Source of the DNA: Botryosphaeria dothidea
Taxonomy: Eukaryota; Ascomycota; Dothideomycetes; Botryosphaeriales; Botryosphaeriaceae
DNA: 64,000 nucleotides
Direction of reading: 5' to 3'
Assembly (NCBI GenBank): GCA_011503125.2
Contig: WWBZ02000016.1
Span: 1,922,001 to 1,986,000, forward strand
Shown here: piece after piece, positions 10,024 to 20,909 of the stretch
Numbering within the stretch: position 1 is the stretch's first letter
Layout of the letters: each line of letters opens with the position of its first letter
Made by a program: the position numbers and the translations under genes
The notes under the pieces: model-generated
The model's database searches: none
What the model was told of the DNA's origin: nothing
What the model saw: the letters and a program-made list of their open reading frames with translations, nothing else

Positions 10024-12314
10024 ATGTCAACTCTCGCACGACGGGTAGCCGGCGCTCTAGCCGTATGTCTCTATCCCAGTGACTTTCACGCAAAAACAGA
10101 AAGAAACCACATTTTCTGATATCTTCCCTGCATCATAAGAAACGTCGCACTCCTGAATTCTCATACACTCCACTACCCACACCCACATCCATCCGCGTTC
10201 TCAAAGTCCTGCCCTGCACAGATGACCGCCTCATCCACTGCACCCTCACCACCGTCGACCTCTCCACCAACCCTTCCTACGAAGCCCTCTCCTACACTTG
10301 GGCCATCGACTCGGACCTCCCTGCTTCTCTGCGCATCCCCACCGGCGAGACGCGCACCATCGTGGTCGACGGCGCCACGCTCGACGTCTTCAAGAACCTG
10401 TTCAACGCGCTCGTCCAGCTGCAGGAGCTGGGCGGCAGCGGCGTCGAGATGGCCCTCTGGGTCGACGCCATCTGCATCAACCAGCGCGACGAGGTCGAGA
10501 AGAGCGTCCAGGTCAACATGATGGGCGACATCTTCAAGCGCGCCGAGAAGGTCGTGGTGTGGCTGTAAGTTGAGACGGCCTGCCCCCACACATCAGAACA
10601 CCAATGAACTCACGCGTCGTCGCTTTCCAGGGGCCAGAGCTCGATGGCGACGGACCTGGCGCTGCGCAAAGCGCGCCCCTTCTTCACGGGCGAGATGTGT
10701 GACCAGGACGTCAGCAGCGCGTGGAGCGCGGTGGCCAGCCGCGGGTCGGCGCTCGTGGCGCTCGAGGCACTCAGCTGGGTGCTCAGCCGCGGCTGGTTCG
10801 CGCGCGTGTGGACGCTGCAGGAGGCCGCGCTGGCGCGCGCGACGGTCTACCTGATGGGCGCGCGCGAGGTCGAGTTCGACAAGCTGCTCGAGTTTTCGGG
10901 CTACTACGCCACCGCCGGCGAGGCGCGCCATCTCGACGGCATGTTCCACCACATGCGGTCGAGGATGGCCGGCTTGGACTTTGCGAAGCGGACGCACGAG
11001 TCTTTGGCAGGCGAGGAGGCGTGCATGCTTCAGGAGGCCGTGACGGAGGCGCGGAACCGGAGGGCGGGGGACGGAAGGGATAAGCTGTTTGGGGTCCTCT
11101 CGCTGGTGCAGTGTTTCGACTCTGACGACGCGGAGGGCCTTGCTGCGGACTATCAGAAGACGGTCCAGGAGGTGTACTGTGACTGTGCTAACGCTCTTCT
11201 CCAGAGTGAGAATACGGGGATATTCCTGCTGTCCCTCGTTGGACAAATCCGCGAGGGCTGTTCCGTGGATTATGCATTCCCGTCTTCTTACATCAAATTA
11301 TTCAAGCCGGATGACGGCTTCGTCCAAGGTCTTCCGTCTTGGGTGCCTGATCTGAGCGCTCCAGCACGACCGTTTCCGCTACGTGAGATATCATCACTGG
11401 AATTCTCGGCCGCGCTTGACATGGATCCTGAGTTTGAGGTGACTGAGGAGGGCAGAGTCCTGGAAGTCAAAGCTGCTGTGTTGGATAAAGTGATTGCTAC
11501 TGGAGACTGCCGATCAGCCAGACTTCTTCAACCCATTTGGCGACTCTGGCGACTTCTTTTCAAAATAGGATCCAAGGACACATATGCTCCTACAGGGGAG
11601 CCGCTGGTCTCAGCACTGTGGCGTACTCTCGTTGCCGGAAGCACCCACGCGGATGAGGAAGTGGACGGAGAACCAGTGGAGCTGACCGACAAAGACTTCG
11701 TCGAGTGGTTCGCCATCTTTGCCGAAGAAACGTATTCTTACTCGGAGAGAAAAGTGCGAGAAATGATCCTGGAAGAACTTGATGAGGAAAACCCGGTGAA
11801 TAAGATTGACTTGACTGCCGAGCCTGATGACCGCAGAAGACGTACTTTTAAGGACTTGGCGCTCAATGACAAAGAGTCGGAGAGACTGGACACGTACAAG
11901 GTAAACGCGATCCGCCAGTTCTTGGCGTCGTTCGACAAACCAGAATATGGATTCCGCGAAACGATACGACATCGGCACGAAAGATTGAAAGCAATGAGCA
12001 GGGTGGAGGTTGAAATGGAGCAGAAGCTGTGGATTGCCAAAGACCCGGTTTTCGATGACATTTTTGAGAAGTTCTATGTGGACCGAAGGATATTCGTCAC
12101 CGGTAAGGGGTACATGGGCACAGCGCCGTGGACAGTCCAGGACGGCGACGTGGTTATGCTCGTGGCTGGCGCATATGTTCCGTATGTTTTCCGTAATTCA
12201 GAGGAACGGAAGGGGTGTTGGGAGTTGGTAGGCGAGGCGTACTGCCATGGCTTCATGTTTGGGGAGGCACTGAAGGATGAGAAGATTGAGTTCGAAATGA
12301 TTAAAGTTGTTTGA
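10024..12314 (+). CDS. HET-domain protein
   Basis: Three exons, 10024-10062, 10140-10564 and 10631-12314, give 715 aa. The first exon codes only 13 residues and the others restore a continuous HET domain. Diagnostic blocks are YEALSYTW (about 60-67), LWVDAICINQ (about 119-128) with the RAEKVVVWLG segment after it, and GWFARVWTLQEAALA (about 200). The HET domain is a TIR-like fold found in fungal allorecognition and cell-death proteins. The remaining 450 residues have no domain I recognise. No NACHT, WD or ankyrin repeats are visible. The gene is strongly GC-rich in its first half and less so in its second. HET membership is firm; any role in vegetative incompatibility is inference, since most HET genes are not functionally tested. 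Confidence 0.85.
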
Positions 12315-12953
12315 GCAGGTGGTGCTTCCTTCAAAAGCATTACTGGACTTCCTGCACCATTGTGCTTCACGCACCATGGCGGTGACTGGTCCGTAAATGG
12401 AGAAGCAACAAGGCTTTAATTAACGTGTGCATAGTATGGGCACAGCTACTATTGTTTCCGAGATAGCATGAACAAACTTACTTGTAAGCTTGCACGCGTA
12501 CGAGAGACCCAGGCGCTCTCATTCAAGTGGCTGTTCCGAGAGCGGAAAGGTAATTGATGATGCGCGACGCGATTCAGAGCGTGAATGCGCGATCCCCGAC
12601 TCTGACTAGCGCAAGGAACGCCGTCGATCACTGCATCATCGATGTGATCCTGTACCTGGGTCGAGGATTGAGATGTACGATCTATGTAGCCTGCCTTTCT
12701 GCTTTCGATAATGATGAGGTCGCAAGATGATGGAATTGTCTATGACGGCATGGCTGAGCAATGCTGAACTAGCCGCCGAGAATTCTGGAGTACCTGTTAA
12801 GCTTGCTGGTCGCGCTGGAATCTGTCTCTTGTGAAACCAAATCACTTGTTTGACTATATGTTTGCGCGACGTGTCGTGAGATCATTATATCAGCATCAAT
12901 ACCTTTGCTGTCCAATTCGAAATCGTCTTCTGAGCACTATTCCACCACTCAAG
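12315..12953. other. Intergenic: upstream of the HVA1-domain gene
   Basis: This 639 bp stretch holds the 3' flank of the HET gene and the promoter of the next gene. No coding or RNA feature is supported. Confidence 0.5.
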
Positions 12954-14038
12954 ATGCCTTCAAAGGACAAGTACACCGACCCACAGCTTCGCGACGAGGT
13001 GAAGGAGGAGATCCACCAGAGCGACAAAGGGGGTGCACCAGGCCAATGGTCTGCGCGCAAGGTTAGTCATGCATGGATGATGTCCGAAACGCAGTCACCG
13101 AGCTAATCAGATAGCAGGCGCAAATGATGGCTTCCGAGTACAAGAAGCGAGGCGGTGGCTACACAAGCGACAAAAAGGACCAGGACGAGTCGCAACAACA
13201 CCTTTCCAAGTGGGGAGAAGAAGAGTGGCAGACCAAAGATGGAAGCGCCAACGCCAAACAAGAGGATGGCACGCAGAAGCGCTATCTTCCCAAGCAGGCT
13301 TGGGAGAACATGACCGAAGAGGAAAAACAGGCGACGGACGAGAAGAAGCAGGAAGAGAGTCAAGAAGGAAAGCAGTTTGTTGGAAATACGAAGAAAGCCA
13401 AGGAAAGCCGACAGAAGGCGAACGATGAAGAGGATAAGAGATATGCGAAGAAAAAGAAGCAAGAAAAGGCTACCGCTGAGAAGGGCGAGCAGGACGAAGG
13501 TGATGAAGAGTATGAGGAGGACGAGTCGGCCGAAGATGAAGAATATGTTGAGGAAGACGATGACGATGATGAGATTTCTGAGGGAGATGAATCTGCTGAT
13601 GGAGAAGAGAAGGATGACAAGTCGCCGAAGGGCAAGAAGCGTGGTCGTCCAGCCAAGTCGAACTCTTTTTCGAACAAAAAGCAGAAGAACAATGCTGGAA
13701 ACGGGAAGCAAGACGGTGTGAAGCAGGACGGTACAAAGCAGAACGGCAGCAAGCAGAATGGCAGCAAGCAGAACGGGACGGTAGGGTCCAGACACAACAA
13801 AGCCGAGGCGCCTGCGGAGCAAGGCTCAAACGACCGCCTTCCTAAGAAGGGACAGCAGGTCCACTGGAAGGCGATGCCCGGTTGGGTCGACGGAGAAGTC
13901 GTTGAGATCGTCACCAAGCAGAAGACAGTCGAGGGCAAACAGATCAAGGCCAGCGAGGACGACCCCAGACTTGTGTTGAAAAGCAACTCGTCGGGCAAGA
14001 TATGCGTGCACAAGCCGGACAACATTTACTTTGATTGA
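12954..14038 (+). CDS. DUF5872 plus HVA1/TUDOR-like domain protein
   Basis: Two exons, 12954-13061 and 13118-14038, join in phase 0 to 342 aa. Residues 1-120 resemble DUF5872 (KYTDPQLRDEVKEEI, then GGAPGQWSARKAQ and KRGGGYTSDK). The middle is highly charged, with a Glu/Asp run near 160-190 and a KRGRPAK AT-hook-like patch. After that come five short repeats of the form KQ(D/N)G(S/T/V) at bases about 13705-13780. The C-terminal 70 residues (GQQVHWKAMPGWVDGEVVEI ... KICVHKPDNIYF) match the hypervirulence-associated TUDOR (HVA1) fold. The function of either domain is not established; the charge and AT-hook suggest a chromatin or nucleic-acid role, which is inference. Confidence 0.75.
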
Positions 14039-14772
14039 GATGCATTCGACGGTCTCTTTTCTTTTTGTAGCGATGCATGTTTCGAATCGTAATTATTGTT
14101 TCTCGCTTCATCGTAGCATTCGGGCCTTGGCCCAATAATGCAGTAATATAAGCGCGTGTGTGTGCAGCTGTCATTTCAGTGTCACCTTGTCATCTCGTGG
14201 AAAAGGGATCAGACGCCATTGGATCCATGGTCGTCGAGCGGCGTGGCGGCCAGAAAGAGGAGCGCCGCTATTGGCCGCGGCAAAATTCAAGTCGTGAGTC
14301 GCAGATCGCAGGAAAAACAAGGCCACGACCAATTGGCCTGGCACACGCGTCGGATCATTGCTGTTCTAAATCGAGGAGAAGGAGACGAGGCTTGCAGAGG
14401 GCCGGCGGCGTATCGGGGGTTGCTGTGGGGGGCACGGCTTCAGACGCTCGAGCGCCGGGTGAGCTGTGGTGCCTGTTGGCACTGCCGTCAGTCATTCGCG
14501 GCTGGCGCTCCTCTCTCCGCCGCTCCAACGCCGTGCAGCAGCCATCACACTCGCGGTCATCTGCCAGCGTCTGCTGCCTCCGCACGCCTCACGGCCCAGG
14601 CCGCCAGCCTCTCCTTCATTCGTGCCAACCCCAGCGGCCTCGTGCAACACGCTCCTTTAACAGAAGCTCCACCGATCCCACGCATCGCCTGCATTCGCCC
14701 AACGCCGCTCCCTTCACACACAATTCCTTGCATCGCCACCTTCTAAGCGCTCTCTACCCCCTCCGCTGCAGT
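14039..14772. other. Intergenic: upstream of the cysteine-rich gene
   Basis: A 734 bp stretch. The last part (about 14500-14770) is C-rich and could be a long 5' leader. Overlapping frames here are compositional; none resembles a protein family. Confidence 0.45.
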
Positions 14773-15542
14773 ATGTACCTCACGGAGGAGCTCTTCGAGT
14801 CGGCCGATGCGGATCGCCCTTACCACTCTCCTTCGAAACAGATGGACAGCCCTCATCACGCCCATCAGCAGCATTCCGCCGACAGCTTAGGCAAGAGGAA
14901 ACGTAATGGCGACGAATACACCACCAACACGGTGTAAGCCCGCATCCAAACCCAGACCAAACAAAGAAACCCCCACCGATCCTAACCAGAAGTCCAACCA
15001 GGCCCATCAAGAACATGAAGCTCTACTCCGCCCACCACCACCACCACCACCACCACCCCGTCGACTACCCACCCCCACACCACCTCTACCCGTCGCCGCC
15101 CCGACGGAAACCCCGCGCCTTCGCGCAACCGCGCCCATCGCTGCACCCTCGAGCCGCCACTCACCCGCGCCCCACCCAGATGGACAGCAAGACGAACCAG
15201 CCTCGCAGCAGCAGCACAACCACCACCTCCCCTCCCACAAAAACAAGCCCAACGACCACCAAGGTTGATCTGACGCCCTGCCACAGCTGCCACCGCGCGC
15301 CGAAGCAGAAGACGGACCTGGACAACTACGACGACTGCGCCGCGTGCGCCGGGCGCACCTGCTACATCTGCATGCGCATGTGCTCGGGCCCGCGGTGCGG
15401 CGGCCGCAAGATCTGCCGGACGTGCTGCCTGGAGAAGGGCGAGGAGGGCGAGACGTGGTGTTTCGCGTGCGAGCAGGGCAATGCTTACGAAGGGGATGGC
15501 GATGGTGCGGGTGGAGGGGATCAGGACGTGATCATGGAATAA
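14773..15542 (+). CDS. Cysteine-rich (zinc-binding type) protein of unknown function
   Basis: Two exons, 14773-14933 and 15002-15542, give 233 aa. An alternative acceptor at 14989/14990 keeps the frame and adds four residues, but it lies only about 4 nt from the CTAAC branch point, so the downstream site is preferred. The middle is His/Pro/Thr-rich, with eight consecutive His. The C-terminal 65 residues hold 13 cysteines in paired CxxC groups (CHSC, CAAC, CYIC, CRTCC, CFAC), consistent with binding of two or three zinc ions as in RING- or FYVE-like folds. I recognise the Cys pattern as conserved in filamentous fungi but cannot name a function. The N-terminus contains an RKRNGDE-like basic patch that could be a nuclear signal. 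Confidence 0.7.
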
Positions 15543-16126
15543 AAAAATTGGGGCATCGCGAAGCAAGGCTTAGGTGGGTGACAAGGGAATTTAGGTTGGA
15601 GGGAAACTATAGGTTGGGAAGTGCTTCTATTTGGGTTGTGAGGTGGCAGGGATCGGAGGAACCGCAAACATGAGGGCAATACAGGGATGGTGGGGAACAT
15701 GGTATTGCAATTGCGGCACGGGCTTTCTAGGAGAGCTGATGGGAACGCGCGAAACTATCATATCATTAAGGAGCGGGCGTAACGGAAACATTATCACATA
15801 GCATTGGGGTTTAATGTCTGTGGTGCTCATTTTTTTGTTGTATTATATACCACAGTTGCAATGACGGGGTTTCACGTTGGTACGGAAGAGGAAGCTCGAG
15901 TAGTAGAGATAATATCGATATTCGACCAAAACTGTACTCCGCGAAGGAGGGTATCTAGAAAACATAACATATCAAGCGCCATAGATATCATACCACCCAT
16001 ATGAAAGAAAAATTAACTCGCTAAAAAGATCAGACTCGTCTCATATCAACCGTGTCATTCTTTCATATTTCCCAAATTCACCATCGGCTTCTCGTAATCG
16101 TTCCTTTCGTCAATATGTCCGTTTCT
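15543..16126. other. Convergent 3' intergenic region
   Basis: The stretch lies between the 3' ends of two convergent genes. It is AT-rich and holds no supportable gene. Confidence 0.5.
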
Positions 16127-17047
16127 TTACGGCTTCTCGGCGAAGGTCCTCCTCTTTGTGTGCCTGCGCCCAATGCAGCACTCAACGCACCACGCGATGA
16201 TAGCGAGGAACAGCACGCCCGTGCCCGCCCACGTAATGGCCATGAACTTGCCGCCGCGATGAGACTCGATGCCGATGTCGTTGCCGTACTTGTTGATCAC
16301 GCTTGAGCCCTTGACCGCGACGGCGGTAGCGATGGCGCTGGCGATACCGAACGACAGGAAAGCCAGCGTGGCGAGCAGCACGTTCACAAAGGCGGACAGC
16401 CTGCCACCGCCAAAGACGCCGAAGAGCGAGCCCAGCAGCACCAGGAAGGACAGGCCGATGGCGATGCAGTACAGCACGAACATGGCCTTGTAGGCGATGC
16501 GCAGGGCGTCGAGGCCCTTCTGGATGTCGTCGGGCCAGTTGAGGTCGTCGAGCGTGATGCCCAGGCCCGAGTCGTTCAGCGACTTCTCGAGCGCCTCGGT
16601 GGGGTCGAAGTGGAACATGGCGGTGCGGTTCGAGCAGGCCGTGACGTTCTTGTGGATCTCCGAGGCGGAGACGGTGGCGTTGGCGACGGGCTGCGGCGTG
16701 TAGTCGCCCCAGCAGTAGTCCATCAAGTGGGCCGAGTAGAAGTCGTGCAGACCGAGGTCGTCGGCGATGGAGCTGACGACGCTGTTGACGGCATCGTTGA
16801 GCTCATCGGTGAGGTCGCTGGCGATGCTCGAGGTTGCGTTGGAGATCCAGGAGATGATGCTGTTGTCGCTGCTCGAGCCCGAGGAGAGCGTCTCGTTGAG
16901 CACGTTTTGGCCGATGCGGCTGGTGTTGAGCGTCAGGACATGGTAGTCTTCCATGAAATCCTTCTTAGAGCCGGCAAAGAGGCAGAGGAAGCCGAGGACC
17001 ACGGCGGCGACAGCGCAGAGCGCTGGGAATATTGCCGAAGGTCGCAT
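16127..17047 (-). CDS. SUR7/PalI-family plasma membrane protein
   Basis: A single-exon gene of 306 aa with four predicted membrane segments, at about 8-27, 188-213, 217-246 and 268-292. A long lumenal/extracellular loop between the first two has several Asn-X-Ser/Thr sites. The loop contains GLHDFYSAHLMDYCWGDY (about 99-116, C112) and a second Cys near 138, the SUR7-family claudin-like signature. Family members mark eisosome/MCC domains of the plasma membrane (Sur7, Fmp45) or sense pH (Rim9/PalI). The fit to the Sur7 side is better, but the exact paralogue cannot be fixed from sequence alone. The C-terminus is basic (RRHTKRR). Confidence 0.82.
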   Translation of the reverse strand: MRPSAIFPALCAVAAVVLGFLCLFAGSKKDFMEDYHVLTLNTSRIGQNVLNETLSSGSSSDNSIISWISNATSSIASDLTDELNDAVNSVVSSIADDLGLHDFYSAHLMDYCWGDYTPQPVANATVSASEIHKNVTACSNRTAMFHFDPTEALEKSLNDSGLGITLDDLNWPDDIQKGLDALRIAYKAMFVLYCIAIGLSFLVLLGSLFGVFGGGRLSAFVNVLLATLAFLSFGIASAIATAVAVKGSSVINKYGNDIGIESHRGGKFMAITWAGTGVLFLAIIAWCVECCIGRRHTKRRTFAEKP

Positions 17048-18142
17048 TGTGTATTGTTCAGGGATCGAGGTAAATTGACTTTAGTCGTCAGAAAAAAAGT
17101 TTGTAGAGTTGATGTAGTCAATAGCGAATGAGGAGTTGCAGCTTCGTCTGGATTGGAGCAGACAAAGGTAAGAACACCTGAGACTGTGTTGAGCGATGGA
17201 CGTGACACAAACAAGAAAACAGGACGTCCGGCCATTGTTATATCGCGACTAGGCGCTGCTAGTGATGGTGGGCAGCAAACAAACAAGATCCAAGCCACCG
17301 CAGGCGTCATCACCTGCTATGTCAGGCATTACGAATGCCGCGCCTCCTCCACTGGCCAGTGCAAGGGCCTCGTCTGGACAAGAAATGTGCTGCGGTAAAG
17401 AAAACGGGCTGGTTGGGCGACGTGAAAGCTGACTACTGACGTGTCGTGTAGCGGCGACTTGCCCTGATCAGGCGCCTTGGTGCTCTGCAAGGGCCGCTAG
17501 CGTCATCCTGCAGGCTGGCGTTGCGGGTGGCAGGGTCTTTGTCCAGGCGATTGGCAGCCCGCGTGCACACCCCAGGCAGGACTCACGCCTGAGGCCGCCA
17601 ATATCAGGCTCGGGAGCTCTCCGAGCACTCAGGCAACGCTGCAAGGGTCCAGCCAAGTTCTGCGCTGCGCCAGCTGAACACGGTCAAGGCCGCTGAGTAC
17701 GCACGTTACGAGCCGCGATACCGCCAATCTTTGCAGTAAACAATCTATTGGGGTGATGTCATGCCGAGGCGCTGCAGGAAGAATTTCTGCTTGTTCTATT
17801 TCAGGGGGCCTGAGCCGGAGTACGGGCCGAGCGTCTGTGGCTCTCTCCTCGCCCAGCCTCAATACGCGCGTTCCAGAACCCATCGCCGCCAGCGTCGGCA
17901 ACTCAATCCGTGGCGGTGTAGCGACAAGAATACTTAACGACTTTTTTTTCCCTCACCCCCAAACTCAACATAAGAATGTGGCACGGCCGCTTGTGCCCCA
18001 TTGCGAGCGTGCGCGGCACGAAGGCCGCCGTGCGCTGGACGTCGCCGCCATCCTCCTTCTAGAACGCAACTAAATCATAACTTCATGAATTCGTAATGCT
18101 CGTGGAATCCAACAATGCTTTTGAGAATCCGCGCTACATTTC
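17048..18142. other. Intergenic: SUR7-family promoter
   Basis: About 1.1 kb between two minus-strand genes. It includes the SUR7-family upstream region and the 3' flank of the next gene. No gene or RNA is supported. Confidence 0.5.
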
Positions 18143-19033
18143 TCAACCGGGCTTCTTGGACGACCTGCGCGTCTGCGCGTGCACCGGCTGCTGGCGGCCG
18201 AGATGGTCGTTGAACGGTGAATAAGGAGCTGCCAGGACGTGGACAGGCGCTCGTCCCTGTCCAACCCCACCGTTGGAGGGCCGCTTCTGCTGCTCGGCGT
18301 GCAGCTTGTCCAGCGACTCGCCCACGACGTGGTACTTGGCCCAGTTGATGGGAGGGCAGCGGAAGACGTTCTGCGGCTCGGGTACGGGGCCGAATTTGGG
18401 AGGTGGAGGTCCCGAAGAGCGCGGCGATCGGGCCTCGTCATCGCTGTCGCTGCTCTCATTGACCACATCATCCAAGCTGCCGTTCAACGTGGGGCCAAGG
18501 AGGTCATCTTTGGGACGTTTGGGCTTCAAGCCGCCAGACTTGAGCTCCTCGACAAAAGCTTCGGGCTGAGCGACGGCGGCATTCTTAATCCTCTCGAGGG
18601 TCTGAATGTCCTTCTTGCTCTTGTCGCGCTGAATCTGCAGCAGCGCAATGGCGGAGCGCAGAGCGATGGCGTCGGTGTTCTCACTGTCGTTGATGGGCTT
18701 TGGCGGCGGTTGGGGTATGAACTCCACCGCAGGAGGAGGGACCACACGGTCCTCAGGGTCGGTGGGCGCCAGCTGTGCGATTGTGGCGACGGGGGTTATG
18801 GGCGACACGGGCGGGCGCGGAGGCGAGTCTGGGGCATAGCCGGGCTCGTGGTGGTGGTGCTGGTTGTTGTGGCCGTTCCCCGCATATGGCGTCTGCGGAG
18901 GCTGCTGGTCAACAGCAGGCTTCGCTGGCGAGGGGGCGGTGGCCGCTCCCGGGGGCATTTGCAACGGCGATATGGTGGAGGTGGTCGAGTCATTCCTGGC
19001 CTTCGCGGAGGAGGGTATATCGAGGGCCGGCAT
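18143..19033 (-). CDS. Conserved Pro-rich protein with a short helical domain, function unknown
   Basis: Single exon of 296 aa from the ATG at 19033. The frame is open further upstream to 19171, but that part is not family-like. The first 115 residues are Pro/Ser/His-rich. A conserved-looking helical block at about 122-165 (ALRSAIALLQIQRDKSKKDI, then ERIKNAAVAQPEAFVEEL) is followed by an acidic Ser-Asp stretch. Then comes a second conserved-looking block, NVFRCPPINWAKYHVVGESL. The pattern suggests a subunit of a nuclear complex such as a chromatin remodeller, but this is a guess and I do not recognise the gene. The surrounding antisense frame at 18775-19926 is a GC-composition shadow. Confidence 0.6.
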   Translation of the reverse strand: MPALDIPSSAKARNDSTTSTISPLQMPPGAATAPSPAKPAVDQQPPQTPYAGNGHNNQHHHHEPGYAPDSPPRPPVSPITPVATIAQLAPTDPEDRVVPPPAVEFIPQPPPKPINDSENTDAIALRSAIALLQIQRDKSKKDIQTLERIKNAAVAQPEAFVEELKSGGLKPKRPKDDLLGPTLNGSLDDVVNESSDSDDEARSPRSSGPPPPKFGPVPEPQNVFRCPPINWAKYHVVGESLDKLHAEQQKRPSNGGVGQGRAPVHVLAAPYSPFNDHLGRQQPVHAQTRRSSKKPG

Positions 19034-20909
19034 GTTGGAGGAGGAATGCGGTGACCTGGACGGCCGGACGAGAGGGTGGGCGTGGGCTTGGAGGGCTGCA
19101 GACCACGAGCCGGCGTCGGGCCCGCGCACGCTGGAGATCTTTTGGTGGCGGGTGCGCGTTTGCGACAACACTGAGGCTGGAGCAAAAAGCAGCGCAAACT
19201 CTGAGGGATGTCACCTCCAGACGGCGCCACGGCTTGCGATGGAAAGGCGCGACGGGCGCGGCGGCAGGGCGGCTGTCGCCCTGCTTGGCTGCCCGGAATT
19301 CCTCGTGCGGCTTCGTCGGCTCGAACTGCTGGCCTGCGCCCCGCGACGTCGGCGCTGCAAGGAGCCCGTCCAGCCAGACAGCAGAGAACGTGCACCGTCA
19401 CGCTGGCAGCACAGAGAGCGAGGCGCCTGATGTGCCAGCCTCCATCCGGACGCCGTTTGTTTCTTTTCTCCGCATGCGCGCGGTACGTACCACCTGCGCG
19501 CCGGTGTCGCCCGAACTATTGCGCGCGTTTTGTGGCGGCCGCAAGACCTGGCAGGTCCTTGGATTCGTCCACAGTGGTACCTCAGGAGTGCCCGTTCGAG
19601 CGCGATGCATGCCGCATCATGCGCTATTCGACCTCCGTTGCGTGATCGATGGACAGCATATGCGCAGCAGCGGATCGCATCCCTTGCCGCATTGGAGGAG
19701 CAATGGTTCGCCGTCTGGCTGTGGTCCGGCCAAGCGCAGGTTCCCGGCTCGACGTAGGGCTGATGGCGGCCGCGTAGACTGCCGGCTGCTACTCCTACTG
19801 ACGTACAAGGACAGGCTGGCGCACAAGACACGGATCACGGCGAACTGGACCACGGCACGGGCGGAACTTGCGCGCGATCGCGGTACGACTATGTTATGCT
19901 TCTCGAGCTTGCGAGCTTCGAGCTGAGCATAACGGCTGAAGAATAGGTTGCGGCGGCTGGCTGAGCGGCGTCGATTGGCCGCTCGACGCCTTTGCCGTAG
20001 GGGAACCTGGACAACATCTCGATCATGCCGCTGCGCTGGCATCTCTGCTGCGAAATGACAACCCTCAGTGGACTCGTATCGCGAGCAGCCCCGCATCTGC
20101 AGCCGCATACAAATCGCTCCGCGCCAGCCCGTGATTCGTTTTTGCACCTGCGAGCGGCCTCTCCGGAACCCTGTGTGTCTCGCGTGGCTTTCAAACGTCC
20201 AGCAAGTCTCACTGGTCTCATCCTCGCTCACAGTCAGCCCACGCCCATGCCCTCGCCAGGGTGTTTTGCTTGAAATAGTCCGCATGGCCGTCGCCCCAGT
20301 CATGCCGGCGCCGACTCTCACACCCTCGCCCAGTACCACTGCTGCTTCGGTCGCCGGTCAGCAGCAGCATTGTCGCTCCCACATCACACAGCAGGATCTC
20401 CGGGCAGGATTTCGCGAAGCTTAACCGTCTGCCCGGGTTTGCGCAACCACTACCATTTTCTAACCACCCGCCGTTGCCTCCCTGACGAATCACTGCCCGC
20501 CACCGCCTGCTCGAGCGGCTGTCTCTTCCGGCAAGGAGTCGCATCTCTTCTCCTGTCCAAGTGCCTGTCACGCCCATCGCCTCCTGTATCACCACTGCCC
20601 ACCAATCCTACCTCGTCATTGCCCTCTCAGCAGCTTGCCCAGCTCTTTGCGCCGCCATCGGGACTTCCCAACGCCTATATCTTGGCGTCATCACGCCCAT
20701 AATTCCGCGGCCGCTTCATTTCCACAACAGCGAATAAGCAACTTCCAAAGACGTGATCCCGGCATGTCATGTATCTTTTAACCGCCTGATGCTGCGCCCG
20801 TTGTACCGTTGGAACGAAGGATTCACCACTACCAGCCAACTCAGCAGCCTCTCATCCACTAACGCAGCTGAGGCTGGCCCGCCCCCGCTACGTCCGAAGT
20901 TTGGCGAGC
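19034..20909. promoter_or_regulatory. Long divergent intergenic region
   Basis: 1.88 kb between divergent genes. It is GC-rich on the left and more mixed on the right. Long open frames occur on both strands but lack any family pattern and overlap each other, so I read them as composition effects. The right 600 bp is likely the promoter and leader of the gene at 20910. Confidence 0.45.

Noticed and set aside
14158..14937. Long frame continuing upstream of the cysteine-rich gene start
   Set aside because: The upstream part is compositional, and the ATG at 14773 gives the protein-like start.
18775..19926. Long plus-strand open frame (383 codons)
   Set aside because: It overlaps a better minus-strand gene antisense, is Arg/Gly/Ala-rich and shows no family pattern; it is an effect of GC composition.
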